DNA from: Deinococcus hopiensis KR-140
GTDB lineage: Bacteria; Deinococcota; Deinococci; Deinococcales; Deinococcaceae
Assembly: GCF_900176165.1 (NCBI RefSeq)
Contig: NZ_FWWU01000011.1
Span: 226,939 to 290,938 of the forward strand
DNA: 64,000 bases
Reading direction: 5' to 3'
Shown here in pieces: positions 44,432-53,660 of this stretch (the first letter of the stretch is position 1; every line of letters starts with the position of its first letter). The position numbers and the translations under genes were made by a program. Below the pieces are notes generated by a model, which was given only the letters and a program-made list of their open reading frames with translations, had not been told where the DNA came from and searched no databases.

Positions 44432-44923
44432 TCAGACAGGACCGTCCACCGGGCTTCGATAGGAACGCAGCGGAAGGATGAAGCGGCACTTGGAGTACCC
44501 CACCGCGCCCTGCCGCCGGTAGAAGCGGATTGCGTCCTCATTCCACTGCGGCGTCTGCCACTGGGCGTTGACACAGCCTGCCCGCTTTCCCAACGCGAGC
44601 ACCTCGGCCAGCAACAGCAGTCCCACACCCTGTCCGCGTGCTTGCGGACGCAGGTAAAGGCAATCGAGATGGACGAAGGGCGCAGCGTCCCAGGTTGCGT
44701 AGTCCAGGGTCGCCGTGGCGTATCCGATCAAGTCGCCGTCCTGCTCGGCCACCCAGGCATGGAGCCTGGGCACCTCGCCGAACAGGGCCTGCTCCAGCCG
44801 CTCCTGCTTGCCCGCCGGATCGTAGGCAGCACGTTCAAAGGCCGCGTGGTCTCCACAAAGTTCAACCACCCGTGCCAGGTCGCGCCGCTCCACTCCGCGC
44901 ACGTTCGGCAGGTCCCCGTTCAC
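44432..44923 (-). CDS. GNAT-family N-acetyltransferase
   Basis: A 163-residue protein with the GNAT fold. The acetyl-CoA pyrophosphate loop is PQARGQGVGLLLL, preceded by the VHLDCLYLRP strand and followed by NEDAIRFYRRQGAVGYSK near the C-terminus. The substrate cannot be told from sequence. Its start overlaps the stop of the upstream small gene (ATGA), so the two are coupled. Confidence 0.85.
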   Translation of the reverse strand: MNGDLPNVRGVERRDLARVVELCGDHAAFERAAYDPAGKQERLEQALFGEVPRLHAWVAEQDGDLIGYATATLDYATWDAAPFVHLDCLYLRPQARGQGVGLLLLAEVLALGKRAGCVNAQWQTPQWNEDAIRFYRRQGAVGYSKCRFILPLRSYRSPVDGPV

Positions 44924-45171
44924 GCACCCCCCTGCACCTTGCGCAAGGCGTTCTTCACTCGAATGCGCTCTCCCTGGAACTCAAGGAGGTCGCAGCCGCG
45001 CTCCGGTAGGCCGCCCGGAAACGTATAGGTCCACTCCCAAAAGCCCCGCTTGCCACACAGGCACAGGTTGCGCAGCGCTGCCGTACTTCCCTGGTTGTGC
45101 GCCAGCATTGCGGCGATCCCCCGCTGCAATTCGTCCGGTCCCCAAAAGGTGAGGCCCGGCTCGGGGCCCAC
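44920..45171 (-). CDS. NTF2/SnoaL-like small protein, start uncertain
   Basis: An 83-residue frame from GTG 45171: GPEPGLTFWGPDELQRGIAAMLAHNQGSTAALRNLCLCGKRGFWEWTYTFPGG…, which looks like the second half of a SnoaL/NTF2-like domain (helix then paired strands with a Trp-rich strand). The same frame remains open upstream (ILTLFALHGFYHVGV) with GAGGAGG in front but no ATG, GTG or TTG before a TGA. Either a rare start codon is used or the N-terminus is lost. The function is unknown. Confidence 0.5.
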   Translation of the reverse strand: MGPEPGLTFWGPDELQRGIAAMLAHNQGSTAALRNLCLCGKRGFWEWTYTFPGGLPERGCDLLEFQGERIRVKNALRKVQGGA

Positions 45172-45282
45172 ACCGACGTGGTAGAACCCGTGCAGAGCGA
45201 AGAGTGTCAGGATGGGGCCTCCTCATCTTGGCGCGACCAGGCCGCGGCGAAGCCGCCCCTGGGTTTCTGGGGTCATGTGGGC

Positions 45283-45723
45283 TCAGCCGATCGCCTCGAC
45301 ATCGCCCGCCAGCGTCCCCTCGACCGGGTGCCCCTCGCGGTGCCAGTATTCGATGCCGCCGATCATCTCCTTCACCTTGAAGCCCAATGCCCCCAGCCGC
45401 GCCCCAGCCTTCGTAGCGCCGTTGCACGCGGGTCCCCAGCAGTACACCACCAGCAGCTCGTCCTTACTGAACTTGGCGGTCGTCTCCACGTTGATTTGCC
45501 GGGCGGGCAAGCTGATCGCGCCGGGGACGTGACGCTCCGCGTAAGCTTTAGAGCTGCGCACATCGAGCACCCGGAAGCCGGTGACACCCTTGTGCATGTC
45601 CAAGTAGACGTCAGCGGGGTCGGTTTCCACGCTGAGCTTTGCCTGGAAGTGACGCCCGGCGTCCTCAGGCGAGGCGGCGGGCGTTTCGAGAACGGAAGAG
45701 TGGGGGGCCTGGGTGATGGTCAT
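45283..45723 (-). CDS. Rhodanese-like sulfurtransferase domain protein
   Basis: A 146-residue single rhodanese domain. FRVLDVRSSKAYAERHVPGAISLP is the N-terminal motif. The active-site Cys lies in VYCWGPACNGATKAG, a loop of normal length, and GGIEYWHREGHPV is the C-terminal motif. It probably transfers sulfur or acts in cyanide or thiol metabolism. It follows the MocR-type regulator on the same strand after 91 bases and may be its target. Confidence 0.88.
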   Translation of the reverse strand: MTITQAPHSSVLETPAASPEDAGRHFQAKLSVETDPADVYLDMHKGVTGFRVLDVRSSKAYAERHVPGAISLPARQINVETTAKFSKDELLVVYCWGPACNGATKAGARLGALGFKVKEMIGGIEYWHREGHPVEGTLAGDVEAIG

Positions 45724-45814
45724 GGTGTGCTCCTTTCAGACGAACCTGAACAGGAGGCTAGAGGCACATCGGTCTGGAACGGTAGACCATTTCAGTTGGT
45801 TTCACCAGACCCAT

Positions 45815-47254
45815 TTACCGGACTTCAAGGTGCGCTTCTCCCAGCACCCGGCCGAGCACCTTCATTCCCTGGGCAATGCTCTCGGGCATCATGGCACCAA
45901 AGCCCACGACCAGCCCGCGCTGGGTTGGCGCTTGCCCCAGGAAGTACCGGGACAGGGGCGGCACATCCAGTGCCCAAGCCGCAGCGGCGTAAGACAGGGG
46001 CACGTCGTCCAAACCATTCTCAAAGAGAAGCGTGGCGTGCATTCCGGCGTCGGTGGGCCGAAGCACGGCCCATTCTGGGAGGTCCTGCGCGGCGGTCAGC
46101 AGGGCGTCGCGCCGCTCCCGGTATAGGCCGCGCAGACGATGCAGGTGCGAGGTGAAGGCGCCCGACGCGATGAAGGCTGCCAAAGTGGCCTGGGTCAGGG
46201 ACGGTGGGGGGCCATCCATCACCTGCCGGGCGGCCAGCAGGGGGCCGGCCAGCGCGGGCGGCACCACCAGATACGCGAGGCGTACGCCGGGGAACAGCAC
46301 CTTGTTGAACGAGCCCGCGTACAGGACGCGCTCGGGGCCGAGCCCTTGCAGGGCGGCCAGCGGGCGTCCGTCGTAACGGAACTCGCTGTCATAGTCGTCC
46401 TCGAACACCCAGGAGCCCGCACGGCGGGCCCACTCCAGCAGCGCCTTGCGCCGGGCCAGGGACAGCGTGACGCCCAGCGGGTACTGATGCGAGGGGGTGA
46501 CGAATGCGAGGCGCGCGTGGGGCGCGGCGTGCTCGCCCTGTTGCACTTGGAGGCCTTGTTCATCCACAGCAACGGGCACGAGCTGGACGCCCGCCGCGAG
46601 CAGGGCGCTCCGGGCACCCAGGTAGCCTGGGTCTTCGATCCAGACGGTCTCTCCCGGGTCAAGCAGGAGCCGTGCCGTGACATCGAGGGCCTGCTGGGTG
46701 CTGCTCAGGATGAAAACCTGCTCGGGGGCGCACCGCACCCCCCTGGAGCTGCCGAGGTGTACGGCGATGGCCTCGCGCAGCTCAGGCAGACCGCCCAGTT
46801 CTCCACCCCCGGCAAGGTGGCGGCCGTGTCGGCGGGCCTGGCTGTGGGCCAACTTGTTCCAGACGTGCATGGGGAAGGTGTCACGCCCGGGCACACAAGG
46901 CGCGAACCCGCGCGCGACGTCCGCGCCGAGGGCAACCCCTGCGGACAGGAGGGCGGTGCCCCGGCAGGAGAGGATGGCCGGGTGGGTCGGCCGTTCTGAA
47001 AGGGGGGCAACCCCTCGGGGGAGATGCGGCACGCGGTCGGCCACGAAGGTTCCTCTCCCCGTCTGCCGCACAATGAGGCCCTCCAGGACGAGTTGGTCAA
47101 AGGCCTGCTCGACGGTGGCACGGGCAACGCCGAGTTGCTCAGCAAGGCGGCGCGACGAGGCGAGGCGTCCGCCTGGGCGCACCTGCTCGGTCAGGATGCT
47201 GTCGCGTATTCGAGCGTACACCTCACGGTATTTGGGCTGGTCGGGGCTGTTCAC
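45815..47254 (-). CDS. MocR-type GntR/aminotransferase transcriptional regulator
   Basis: A 479-residue regulator. The N-terminal GntR winged helix is YREVYARIRDSILTEQVRPG…LASSRRLAEQLGVARATVEQAFDQLVLEGL. The aminotransferase-like domain has PGYLGARSALLAAG, FVTPSHQYPLGVTLS, VFEDDYDSEFRYDG and the PLP lysine Lys318 in AGSFNKVLFPG. Such proteins often control vitamin B6 or amino-acid genes. The GTG at 47254 is preferred (AGGGG eight bases upstream). The frame extends 16 codons further to an ATG with no good ribosome site. Confidence 0.9.
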   Translation of the reverse strand: MNSPDQPKYREVYARIRDSILTEQVRPGGRLASSRRLAEQLGVARATVEQAFDQLVLEGLIVRQTGRGTFVADRVPHLPRGVAPLSERPTHPAILSCRGTALLSAGVALGADVARGFAPCVPGRDTFPMHVWNKLAHSQARRHGRHLAGGGELGGLPELREAIAVHLGSSRGVRCAPEQVFILSSTQQALDVTARLLLDPGETVWIEDPGYLGARSALLAAGVQLVPVAVDEQGLQVQQGEHAAPHARLAFVTPSHQYPLGVTLSLARRKALLEWARRAGSWVFEDDYDSEFRYDGRPLAALQGLGPERVLYAGSFNKVLFPGVRLAYLVVPPALAGPLLAARQVMDGPPPSLTQATLAAFIASGAFTSHLHRLRGLYRERRDALLTAAQDLPEWAVLRPTDAGMHATLLFENGLDDVPLSYAAAAWALDVPPLSRYFLGQAPTQRGLVVGFGAMMPESIAQGMKVLGRVLGEAHLEVR

Positions 47255-48106
47255 GGTGGCAACCCCTGAAGTGTTGCACAGGTGGCGGAGACGGGGCATC
47301 ACGAGTGACCTGACAAATGCGGCGAGCAGCCACCAGAGGGCGATACCCCGAACGTGTTGGGCTCAGACTGGGGACTGCCGGATACCGAAGCGCCCGGAGA
47401 AGAGGCAGAACTTCTCGGTCAAGTTGGAGAAGCGACTTCCCCACGCAAAGTTGTGCGCGGAACCAACTGGCCAACGTCCTCACTTCAATTTCAAGCTGGC
47501 ATTGGCGAGCCACGCCTGCTTCCCCTGTTCCGGGCTCGCTGATCCAGCTCCAGGCGCGAATGCATCTTCAGCGGCCTGCGGTGACAGTGGAGCTGGATCA
47601 GGGTGAACTTTTGGCTCAGTGGCGTTACAAATTCACGCACAGATCAACAGGACTTCCCAGGCACATTTGGCTGTGGTCTCCCGGACCAGGGGCGTCACAG
47701 GTGTGGAAGCCGGGCTGTTGGTAACGTGGCATTTGACTTCATTCACCACAGCATTTCTCCCCAATGGTACACACCTCCCTGGGCAGGAGGTGTGTACCGT
47801 GCTTGCCTGGAGTGCCACCCGCGATGCAGACCCTCTCAAGGTCACTCCCGCTTTCCGGACACGGTCAAGTTCTTCCAAGACATTTCGCTTTTGGATTTGT
47901 ATTTCAGGTATTCCAGAGAAACGCCCGCGCGCTGACGCCGCTCCAGGTTTTCGATTCAGGAGCTGGGGAGGAAGAGCCGTACGCCCAGGGGAGCGAAAAG
48001 AGCGCCATCAGCGAGCGGCCGTGTGACGAGGAAACCGGGGTTCGTCCAAACGTCATGGTCGAACGCAATGTATATTTCGCCTCAAAGGCAGGAGAAGGTA
48101 ACACTG
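47255..48106. other. Decayed region with one perfect hairpin
   Basis: No intact gene is visible. Minus-strand fragments around 47510-47300 (VRTLASWFRAQLCVGKSLLQ) look like broken coding DNA without a family. A hairpin at 47766-47798 is listed separately. Confidence 0.4.
47766..47798. repeat. Perfect 13-bp inverted repeat
   Basis: GGTACACACCTCC and GGAGGTGTGTACC enclose a 7-base loop in non-coding DNA. There is no T-tract. Confidence 0.75.
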
Positions 48107-48124
48107 GACCTCTTGCGAAAGTCA

Positions 48125-48923
48125 TGATTGGCAGGCTTGGGTGAAGTTGCACAGCGCCGCGATAAGCTGAACCCGGAGCGCAAACCGACGCTGCCGATAT
48201 CGGCACACGCCCCCTGGACGCGGAAGATCTTCATGTGACGGATCACATATAGGGCCCCCTGCTGAGCAGCGCCAGGACACGGTTGTCCTGGCGCTGCTCA
48301 GCGGACAGAGGCGGGCGCTCGCGTCGCCTTATGGGGAGTGATGGCGGGCCTGTGGCTTCTCCACAGGCCTGATACCCGGCGTCTCCAATGAGCGCCGTTT
48401 GGTGAGGAAAACGGACGCCTGACTGACCCAACAGTTCCAGGTCATGAACGGCCCCAGCGCTCGTGGTGGTGCTGAGGATGCGCTGCGTCACCGTGCAGAT
48501 CAGCAGCTGAAATTTCAGGATGTGCCGCTTTTTCTCGCCGCTCTACCAATCGCACTGCTTTTTTTGGGCCGTTCACACGGCACTTCTGCAGCATCGTCGC
48601 GGTCGATGCTGTACACGGGCTTCGCTTCCTGAAACACGCGTCTCTTGAGCATCTGGAACCGCGCACTGGCGATCAGGGCCGCTTCCATGCGTTCTACCGT
48701 GCGGTACACGGTCATTTCGTGCACGCCCCGGCCCCGTCGCGGAGACGCGCGAAGGTCCAGTACTCGCGCCAGAATTCCAGCGTCATCAGCAGTTACCCAG
48801 CCACGCTGGGCGCGGCTGGGCGGCCAGATTTCTTCTGTCCTTCGCGCAGGGCCAGCACCTCTTCCTTCTCAGCAAAGGTTGCTGGGTACACCCCGGTGCG
48901 TCGACGGAACGGCTTGCGATTCA
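48125..48923 (-). pseudogene. Transposase of the ISL2-like element, frameshifted
   Basis: Minus-strand blocks in order but in different frames: PFRRRTGVYPATFAEKEEVL, LLMTLEFWREY, EMTVYRTVERMEAALIASARFQ, YSIDRDDAAEVPCERPKK (degraded first catalytic region), HPQHHHERWG/ADLHGD region, VHDLELLGQSGVRFPHQTALIGDAGYQ (second catalytic Asp), RQDNRVLALLS, then VIRHMKIFRV. Expected family sequence after RQDNRVLA is a Ser-Arg-Arg-Val-Tyr-Val-Glu-type catalytic stretch; here it is replaced by a hairpin arm (see findings). Clearly inactive. Confidence 0.7.
48261..48302. repeat. Perfect 19-bp inverted repeat with 4-base loop
   Basis: Arms 48261-48279 and 48284-48302 are exact complements around CGGT. It lies inside the dead ISL2-like transposase, at the position of its catalytic Glu region. 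Confidence 0.88.
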
Positions 48924-48992
48924 TCTTCAGCGTATGTCTCAGACGGTCTCGCGCCACACTGCCAGCTTCGCCCACCACTTTCGCAAGAGGTC

Positions 48993-49443
48993 TAATAAAG
49001 ATGTCCTGCACGACCTTACCCATAAAGGATGTCGGGCACGCAATCGTATTGAATTTCGTGTGCAGGATAGCTACCGGCGCGTACTGAACGAGTATGCCCG
49101 GGAAAGATTGATTGCGTCAAACGATGAACTGCGCCTTGTAGAGCTGCGGGGAAGTACGACCGCTGGTCGAGAGCTCAAACTGCCTAACCAGACAGGTGAC
49201 CAGAACAGCAACCAGGAGGCTGTTCCAGATCAAGAGCCATGCTTTGGAGCGACACACCCAGCTCGCTTGACAGTCTTTCAGGAATTGCTTACTCTGTGAC
49301 CGTTCACATGTATAAAAAGTTCGACTTGGCGGGCCACCTTGCTGCCTGTCTACAGCCGATCTACCGGTCTTGTTTGCCATCCCCTGCGTTCTAGGCAGTT
49401 CTAATCTGTCTGGTCCATGCCCTTACTTCCATTGGAGGAATGT
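48993..49443. promoter_or_regulatory. Promoter region of the second arabinoside importer
   Basis: -35 TTGACA (49267-49272), 17-base spacer, -10 TACTCT (49290-49295), and operator 49295-49308 overlapping the -10. TTGGAGGAATGT forms the ribosome site. The rest (48993-49260) shows no gene. Confidence 0.7.
49295..49308 (+). promoter_or_regulatory. LacI-type operator at the second importer
   Basis: TGTGACCGTTCACA is a perfect 14-bp palindrome except for the centre, identical to the GH51 site, and begins on the last base of the -10 box. Confidence 0.72.
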
Positions 49444-50751
49444 ATGAAGCGTCACACGATGATTGCCCTCGGCCTTTCTATGTCCGCCGCCCTCTCCTCT
49501 GCTGCACAGGCACAGACCAAAATTGTGTTCTGGGACTTTTTCGGCGGTGGGGACGGTGCCCGCATGAAGCAAATCGTTGACACATTCAACAGCTCGCAGA
49601 AGGACATCGTCGTGCAACGCACGACACAGACCTGGGGGAACCCCTTCTACACGAAGGTGCACACCGGCGTGGTTTCCGGACAGGTCCCGGACGTGATGAC
49701 CTACCACCTTTCACACCTGCCCGCCGGCCTGCGTGGCAAAGATCTGCGTCCCCTCACGGCGGCTGAGTTGGCTCAGGGAGGCCTGAAGCCGGCTGATTTT
49801 CAGACCAACCTCGCCAATACGATGCTCACCGATGCCAAGGCCCAAGCGGGGCAGGCGAGCTGGTACGCAGTTCCGCTCGACACCCACACTTTCGTGCTGT
49901 ACCTCAACAAGGACCTGCTGAAGAAAGCCGGCGTGTTGGGCGCGAATGGGCAACTTGTGGGCGTGAACAGCGTCGCCGGCATGACGGCGTTGCTGCGCCA
50001 GATCAAGGCCAAGACCGGCGTCACCCCCCTGGGCCTGAGCACCAACCAGGACCCCGCCAACGTCTGGCGGCTGTGGTACACCCTGTTCCTGCAACAAGGC
50101 GGGACGCTGGTGCGGGATGGCAAACTTGACCTCACAGATCTTGACACCAAGGGCAAAGTCGCCCTCCAAGTCATGGCGGACTGGGCCAAGGAGGGACTGA
50201 TCCCCAAGAACACCCAGTATCCAGCAAATGTGGCGCTGTTTACCGCCGGGCGCACGGCCATCATGGCAAACGGCAACTGGGAAGTGCCCACCATGGTAGA
50301 TGCCAAGACGAAGGGTACCCTCAAGTTCGACTACGGTGTGGTGAGCTTTCCGAAGCTATACGCAAACCAGAAAACCTGGGCGGACTCCCACATGCTGGCC
50401 ATCCCCGCAAATGCGAAGGGGCAACTCAGCCCGGAGAAGCTCAAGGCCGTGATGACGTTCGTCGGATATGTGCAGAAGCAGGGCGGCTTGACTTGGGCAG
50501 GTGGCGGTCACATTCCCGCATACCTCCCTACTCAGGGCAGCACATCCTTCAAGGCGCTGCAGCCTGTTGCGCAGTACAGCGCGGTCTCGGCCAAAGACGC
50601 GACCCTCGAACCTACCCTGCCCATCTTCGGCGTAGGTGGCCCCGTTTACGATGCAATTGGCAACAACTTCACGCCAGTCCTGTTGGGGCAGCTCACCGTT
50701 GACCAGGCCATCAGCAAATTCAAGACAGCCCTGCTGAACTTCAACAAGTAA
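49444..50751 (+). CDS. ABC importer sugar-binding protein (AraN-like)
   Basis: A 435-residue exported family 1 binding protein. Signal peptide MKRHTMIALGLSMSAALSSAAQA, then TKIVFWDFFGGGDGARMKQIVDTFN. WYAVPLDTHTFVLYLNKDLLKKAGV and GRTAIMANGNWEVPTMVDA are typical of binders for plant-derived oligosaccharides. The ATG at 49444 follows GGAGGA. It heads a three-gene importer operon controlled by the arabinose-type operator, so arabinooligosaccharides are the likely cargo (compare AraNPQ of bacilli). No ATPase is encoded here. Confidence 0.92.
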   Translation: MKRHTMIALGLSMSAALSSAAQAQTKIVFWDFFGGGDGARMKQIVDTFNSSQKDIVVQRTTQTWGNPFYTKVHTGVVSGQVPDVMTYHLSHLPAGLRGKDLRPLTAAELAQGGLKPADFQTNLANTMLTDAKAQAGQASWYAVPLDTHTFVLYLNKDLLKKAGVLGANGQLVGVNSVAGMTALLRQIKAKTGVTPLGLSTNQDPANVWRLWYTLFLQQGGTLVRDGKLDLTDLDTKGKVALQVMADWAKEGLIPKNTQYPANVALFTAGRTAIMANGNWEVPTMVDAKTKGTLKFDYGVVSFPKLYANQKTWADSHMLAIPANAKGQLSPEKLKAVMTFVGYVQKQGGLTWAGGGHIPAYLPTQGSTSFKALQPVAQYSAVSAKDATLEPTLPIFGVGGPVYDAIGNNFTPVLLGQLTVDQAISKFKTALLNFNK

Positions 50752-50791
50752 GGCAAAAGGGGAAGGCAGCCGTGGCCTTCCCCTTTTGCCT
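50751..50791 (+). terminator. 17-bp hairpin between binding-protein and permease genes
   Basis: AGGCAAAAGGGGAAGGC and GCCTTCCCCTTTTGCCT form a perfect stem with a 7-base loop, directly after the stop codon. It is a strong partial terminator or stabiliser and matches the placement of hairpins after the two other importer binding-protein genes. Confidence 0.75.
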
Positions 50792-50826
50792 TCCCCGTTT
50801 CCCACGAGAAAGGAAAACCCGGCGTT

Positions 50827-51735
50827 ATGCTCGAAACCGTTTCCAAGCCGGGGCGCCTGGCCAGCCAGGAGAGGCAGATCCAACTCCGCAGGCGAGGGTT
50901 GACGGCCCTCTTGATGGTCGCGCCGTTCGTCCTCATTTACCTGGTGTTTCTGATCTACCCCTCCCTTCGGGTGCTGCAACTGAGTCTCACTGACGCGGAC
51001 CTCACCGGGGAAGGACAGTACGTTGGGTTGAGTAACTACCTGCGCTTGTTCCAGGAGCCCACGTTCTGGACGGCGCTGAAGGGCACGCTGTATTTCATCT
51101 TGCTCACGGTTGTCCCCAACACGCTCGTCGGCCTGGGCCTGGCCCTCTTGGTCGTGAGGCTCAAGCGGCTCAAGGGCCTGGTGCTCGCCTGCTTCTTCCT
51201 CCCGTACGTCCTGCCGGTCAGCGTGGTTACCAACATCTGGAACTGGGTTCTGGACTCAAATTTTGGAATCGTCAACACGCTGACTGGGAGCACCACCGCC
51301 TGGTTCCAAGACCCGGTGTGGGCAATGCCTGCAGTCGCCTTTGTGACCATCTGGTGGACGGTGGGCTTCAACATCTTGCTCTTTATCGCCGGCCTCCAGA
51401 ACATCTCGCCGGAGATCTATGAGGCGGCCGCCCTCGATGGAGCGTCGGGGCCGCGGCTTTTCTGGTCGATCACCTGGCCCAATCTCTGGCCAGTCACCAG
51501 CCTGGTGCTGCTGTTACAGCTGATCGCGCAGTTCAAGATCTTCGACCAAGTTTACCTGCTCACGGCGGGAGGTCCCTTTGACAAGACGCTCGTGCTGCTC
51601 CTCTACTCCTACCGTGAAGGCTTTCAACAGCAGCACGGAGGTTACGCATCGACCATCGGGGTGGTGCTTATGGTGATTATCCTGGCTGCCTCATTGCTCC
51701 AGTCGAAGGTATTGAACCGGGGGGAACGCAAATGA
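50827..51735 (+). CDS. ABC importer permease (AraP/MalF type)
   Basis: A 302-residue membrane protein with six hydrophobic segments and the EAA loop IYEAAALDGASGPRLFWSITWPNLWPV. Opening GLTALLMVAPFVLIYLVFLIYPSLRVLQLSL is the first helix region of this class. AAAGGAAAAC precedes ATG 50827. It overlaps the next gene by four bases (ATGA). Confidence 0.93.
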   Translation: MLETVSKPGRLASQERQIQLRRRGLTALLMVAPFVLIYLVFLIYPSLRVLQLSLTDADLTGEGQYVGLSNYLRLFQEPTFWTALKGTLYFILLTVVPNTLVGLGLALLVVRLKRLKGLVLACFFLPYVLPVSVVTNIWNWVLDSNFGIVNTLTGSTTAWFQDPVWAMPAVAFVTIWWTVGFNILLFIAGLQNISPEIYEAAALDGASGPRLFWSITWPNLWPVTSLVLLLQLIAQFKIFDQVYLLTAGGPFDKTLVLLLYSYREGFQQQHGGYASTIGVVLMVIILAASLLQSKVLNRGERK

Positions 51736-52604
51736 CGACCCTGACCACGAAGGCCGTCCGTACCGCTTCCCCCACCGCCCGGCTCTCCCGGCTCTGGGGT
51801 GGCGTCGTGACTGCGCTGACTGTCGTGCTGGCTGGCCTGTGGGTCTTTCCGCTGTATTGGGCCGTCGTCACGTCTTTGAAGCCCGACAATGACACCATCG
51901 CCAGCCCCCCCACCTTCTGGCCGAACCCTATTGACCTGAGCAGCTACACCTACATCCTCCAGAACAGCCCATTGGTGCGCTGGTACGCCAATTCCCTCCT
52001 GACTTCTCTGACGGTCACGGTGCTTGTGCTCCTGCTCTCACTGTTGTGTGCCTACGCCCTCTCGCAAATTGATTTCCGGGGACGCCGCTGGCTGTACCTG
52101 CTGGTGCTGGTGGGATTCATGATTCCGTTTCAGGCGAGCCTGATCCCGCTCTTCATCCTGATCAACAAAATGGGGCTGGTGAACAACTTCGCCGGGCTGA
52201 TTCTGCCGCAACTGGCTGCGCCCCTCGCGGTGGTGATCTACAAGCAGTTTTTCGACCAGATTCCCCCCGAACTGGGCGACGCCGCGCGCATCGACGGCGC
52301 TGGAGAATGGCGGGTACTCTTCAGTATCTTCCTCCCGCTGAACTGGAGCATCACCGTGGCGCTCGCCATCGTGACCTTCATTGCTGCCTGGAACAACTTC
52401 CTGTGGCCCTTCATCGTGCTGAATGATCCGCCCAAATTAACCATCCCAGTCGGAATTACCCAGGTGCAGTCCGCGTATGGGGTGGCCTATGCCAAGACGA
52501 TGGCCACGGCTGTCACCGCGGCCCTACCCACTGCACTCGCCTACCTGATCTTCCAGCGGCGCGTGACCGAGGGGGTAATGGCGACGGCCGGGCTCAAAGG
52601 ATAA
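51732..52604 (+). CDS. ABC importer permease (AraQ/MalG type)
   Basis: A 290-residue membrane protein. The EAA loop is LGDAARIDGAGEWRVLFSIFLPLNWSITVALAIVTF, followed by WNNFLWPFIVLNDPPKLTIPVGI, the usual C-terminal region of sugar permeases of this class. Translationally coupled to the previous permease. The operon ends with a terminator at 52619-52646. Confidence 0.93.
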   Translation: MTTLTTKAVRTASPTARLSRLWGGVVTALTVVLAGLWVFPLYWAVVTSLKPDNDTIASPPTFWPNPIDLSSYTYILQNSPLVRWYANSLLTSLTVTVLVLLLSLLCAYALSQIDFRGRRWLYLLVLVGFMIPFQASLIPLFILINKMGLVNNFAGLILPQLAAPLAVVIYKQFFDQIPPELGDAARIDGAGEWRVLFSIFLPLNWSITVALAIVTFIAAWNNFLWPFIVLNDPPKLTIPVGITQVQSAYGVAYAKTMATAVTAALPTALAYLIFQRRVTEGVMATAGLKG

Positions 52605-52618
52605 GGGGCTGATGGAAC

Positions 52619-52646
52619 GGGATGGGGCCAGCACGAGCCCCATCCC
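52619..52646 (+). terminator. Rho-independent terminator of the second importer operon
   Basis: GGGATGGGGC and GCCCCATCCC form a perfect 10-bp stem with an 8-base loop, followed by CCTTTCCTT, 15 bases after the last stop. Confidence 0.75.
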
Positions 52647-53135
52647 CCTTTCCTTCCTACAGGGGACCACGCAGCAGGTCCTCCCGGCAGCACTCCACGA
52701 GCGGCGAGGCGTGTCTGGCGCAGCGCAGTTGCAGGCTGAGTTTATCGAGACGCTGCGCGAGCGCGGTGCTGCCGGGAGGACCTGACTCCTGCTTCCGTTT
52801 CTCGTACCCGGGCAGGAGCGAGGATGCTCCTGGGGGCCTGTTGGCTTCACCACCGTCTTGTGCAGTTTGCTGATGGACCCAACGGAAACACCACGCTACG
52901 CGGCAATCCAGACGCCCAGGAGGCAGCCACGACGGGAAGCCAGCGATTGGTCAGATGTTTGGACGTCCGGCCAACGTCTCGCCAGTACCGCAGAGATATG
53001 ACGGTGATGAAGCGTAGAATGACGGCATCACTACCACAGCCGCCCAGCACCGCAGCAGGCCACCTGCTGGGCTCCTTGGACTCGCTACAGTGAGGTTGCC
53101 AGAACCCAGGCATTCGTACCGTGCGCGGGCAGGGC
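52647..53135. other. Decayed DNA
   Basis: The minus strand keeps an open tail (LAQRLDKLSLQLRCARHASPLVECCREDLL, ending near 52660) that looks like a gene C-terminus I cannot identify. No intact gene is present. Confidence 0.35.
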
Positions 53136-53660
53136 TCAGTCTGCACCGCCATGAGGAACGGAGCGGGGGCCCAGCGGATCTGCTTGAGCCTGGGCAGCCG
53201 TGAGCGAAGGAAAGGCCCATGCCGCAGAGGGCCTTTTACGGCCGCACCCACACCCTGCCACGTCGTATTCCCCCAGCAGCCGTACGAAGAATGTTTTGGA
53301 AGCTTCGTATCCAGGTGTACTTACAACAAAGCCGTCCAACACGGTGCCGTGTTCATAGACGGCTTGCCACAGCCAGCGTCTGGTACCGCCAACGTCTACG
53401 CACATTTCATCGAGATGCTCCCGGGAACCCCGGCGGCGCCGGTCGCGGGCGACGAGGCAACTGAACTTCATGCGCCCAGTGGGCACGGACTCGCAGTGAC
53501 GGCCGTGCCCCGTTCCAACAGAAGTTCTTCGGGGTCCTGGTAGTCCAGGGTGAGGCGGTGACACAGCCTCACCGCAAAACCGATACCTGCAGCGGGAGCG
53601 GGGAGCTCCGGAGTCTCCCCCACTCGGCTCCGCGCCACCCTCCCCCAACACACTTGCCAT
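53136..53660 (-). pseudogene. IS6-family transposase relic
   Basis: The minus strand contains FAVRLCHRLTLDYQDPEELLLERGTAVT, matching the 'LxVRxYxxYxLSxRDVEELLxERGIxVxxxTI' opening of IS6 transposases. In another frame it has EHLDEMCVDVGGTRRWLWQAVYEHGTVLDGFV…EASKTFFVRLLGEYDV, matching 'WHxDETYIxVxGxWxYLxRAVDxxGxxxDFxLSxxRDxxAAxxFFxxxL'. The catalytic Asp of HxDE is kept, the rest is frameshifted, and the C-terminal third was not found. Confidence 0.7.

Larger units (their letters stand above)
48107..48992 (-). mobile_element. IS5-family element (ISL2-like), decayed, ends intact
   Basis: GACCTCTTGCGAAAGT at 48107-48122 and its exact reverse complement at 48977-48992 bound an 886-bp element. 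The transposase inside is broken into several frames (listed separately). The left end lies downstream of the transposase C-terminus. Confidence 0.75.
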
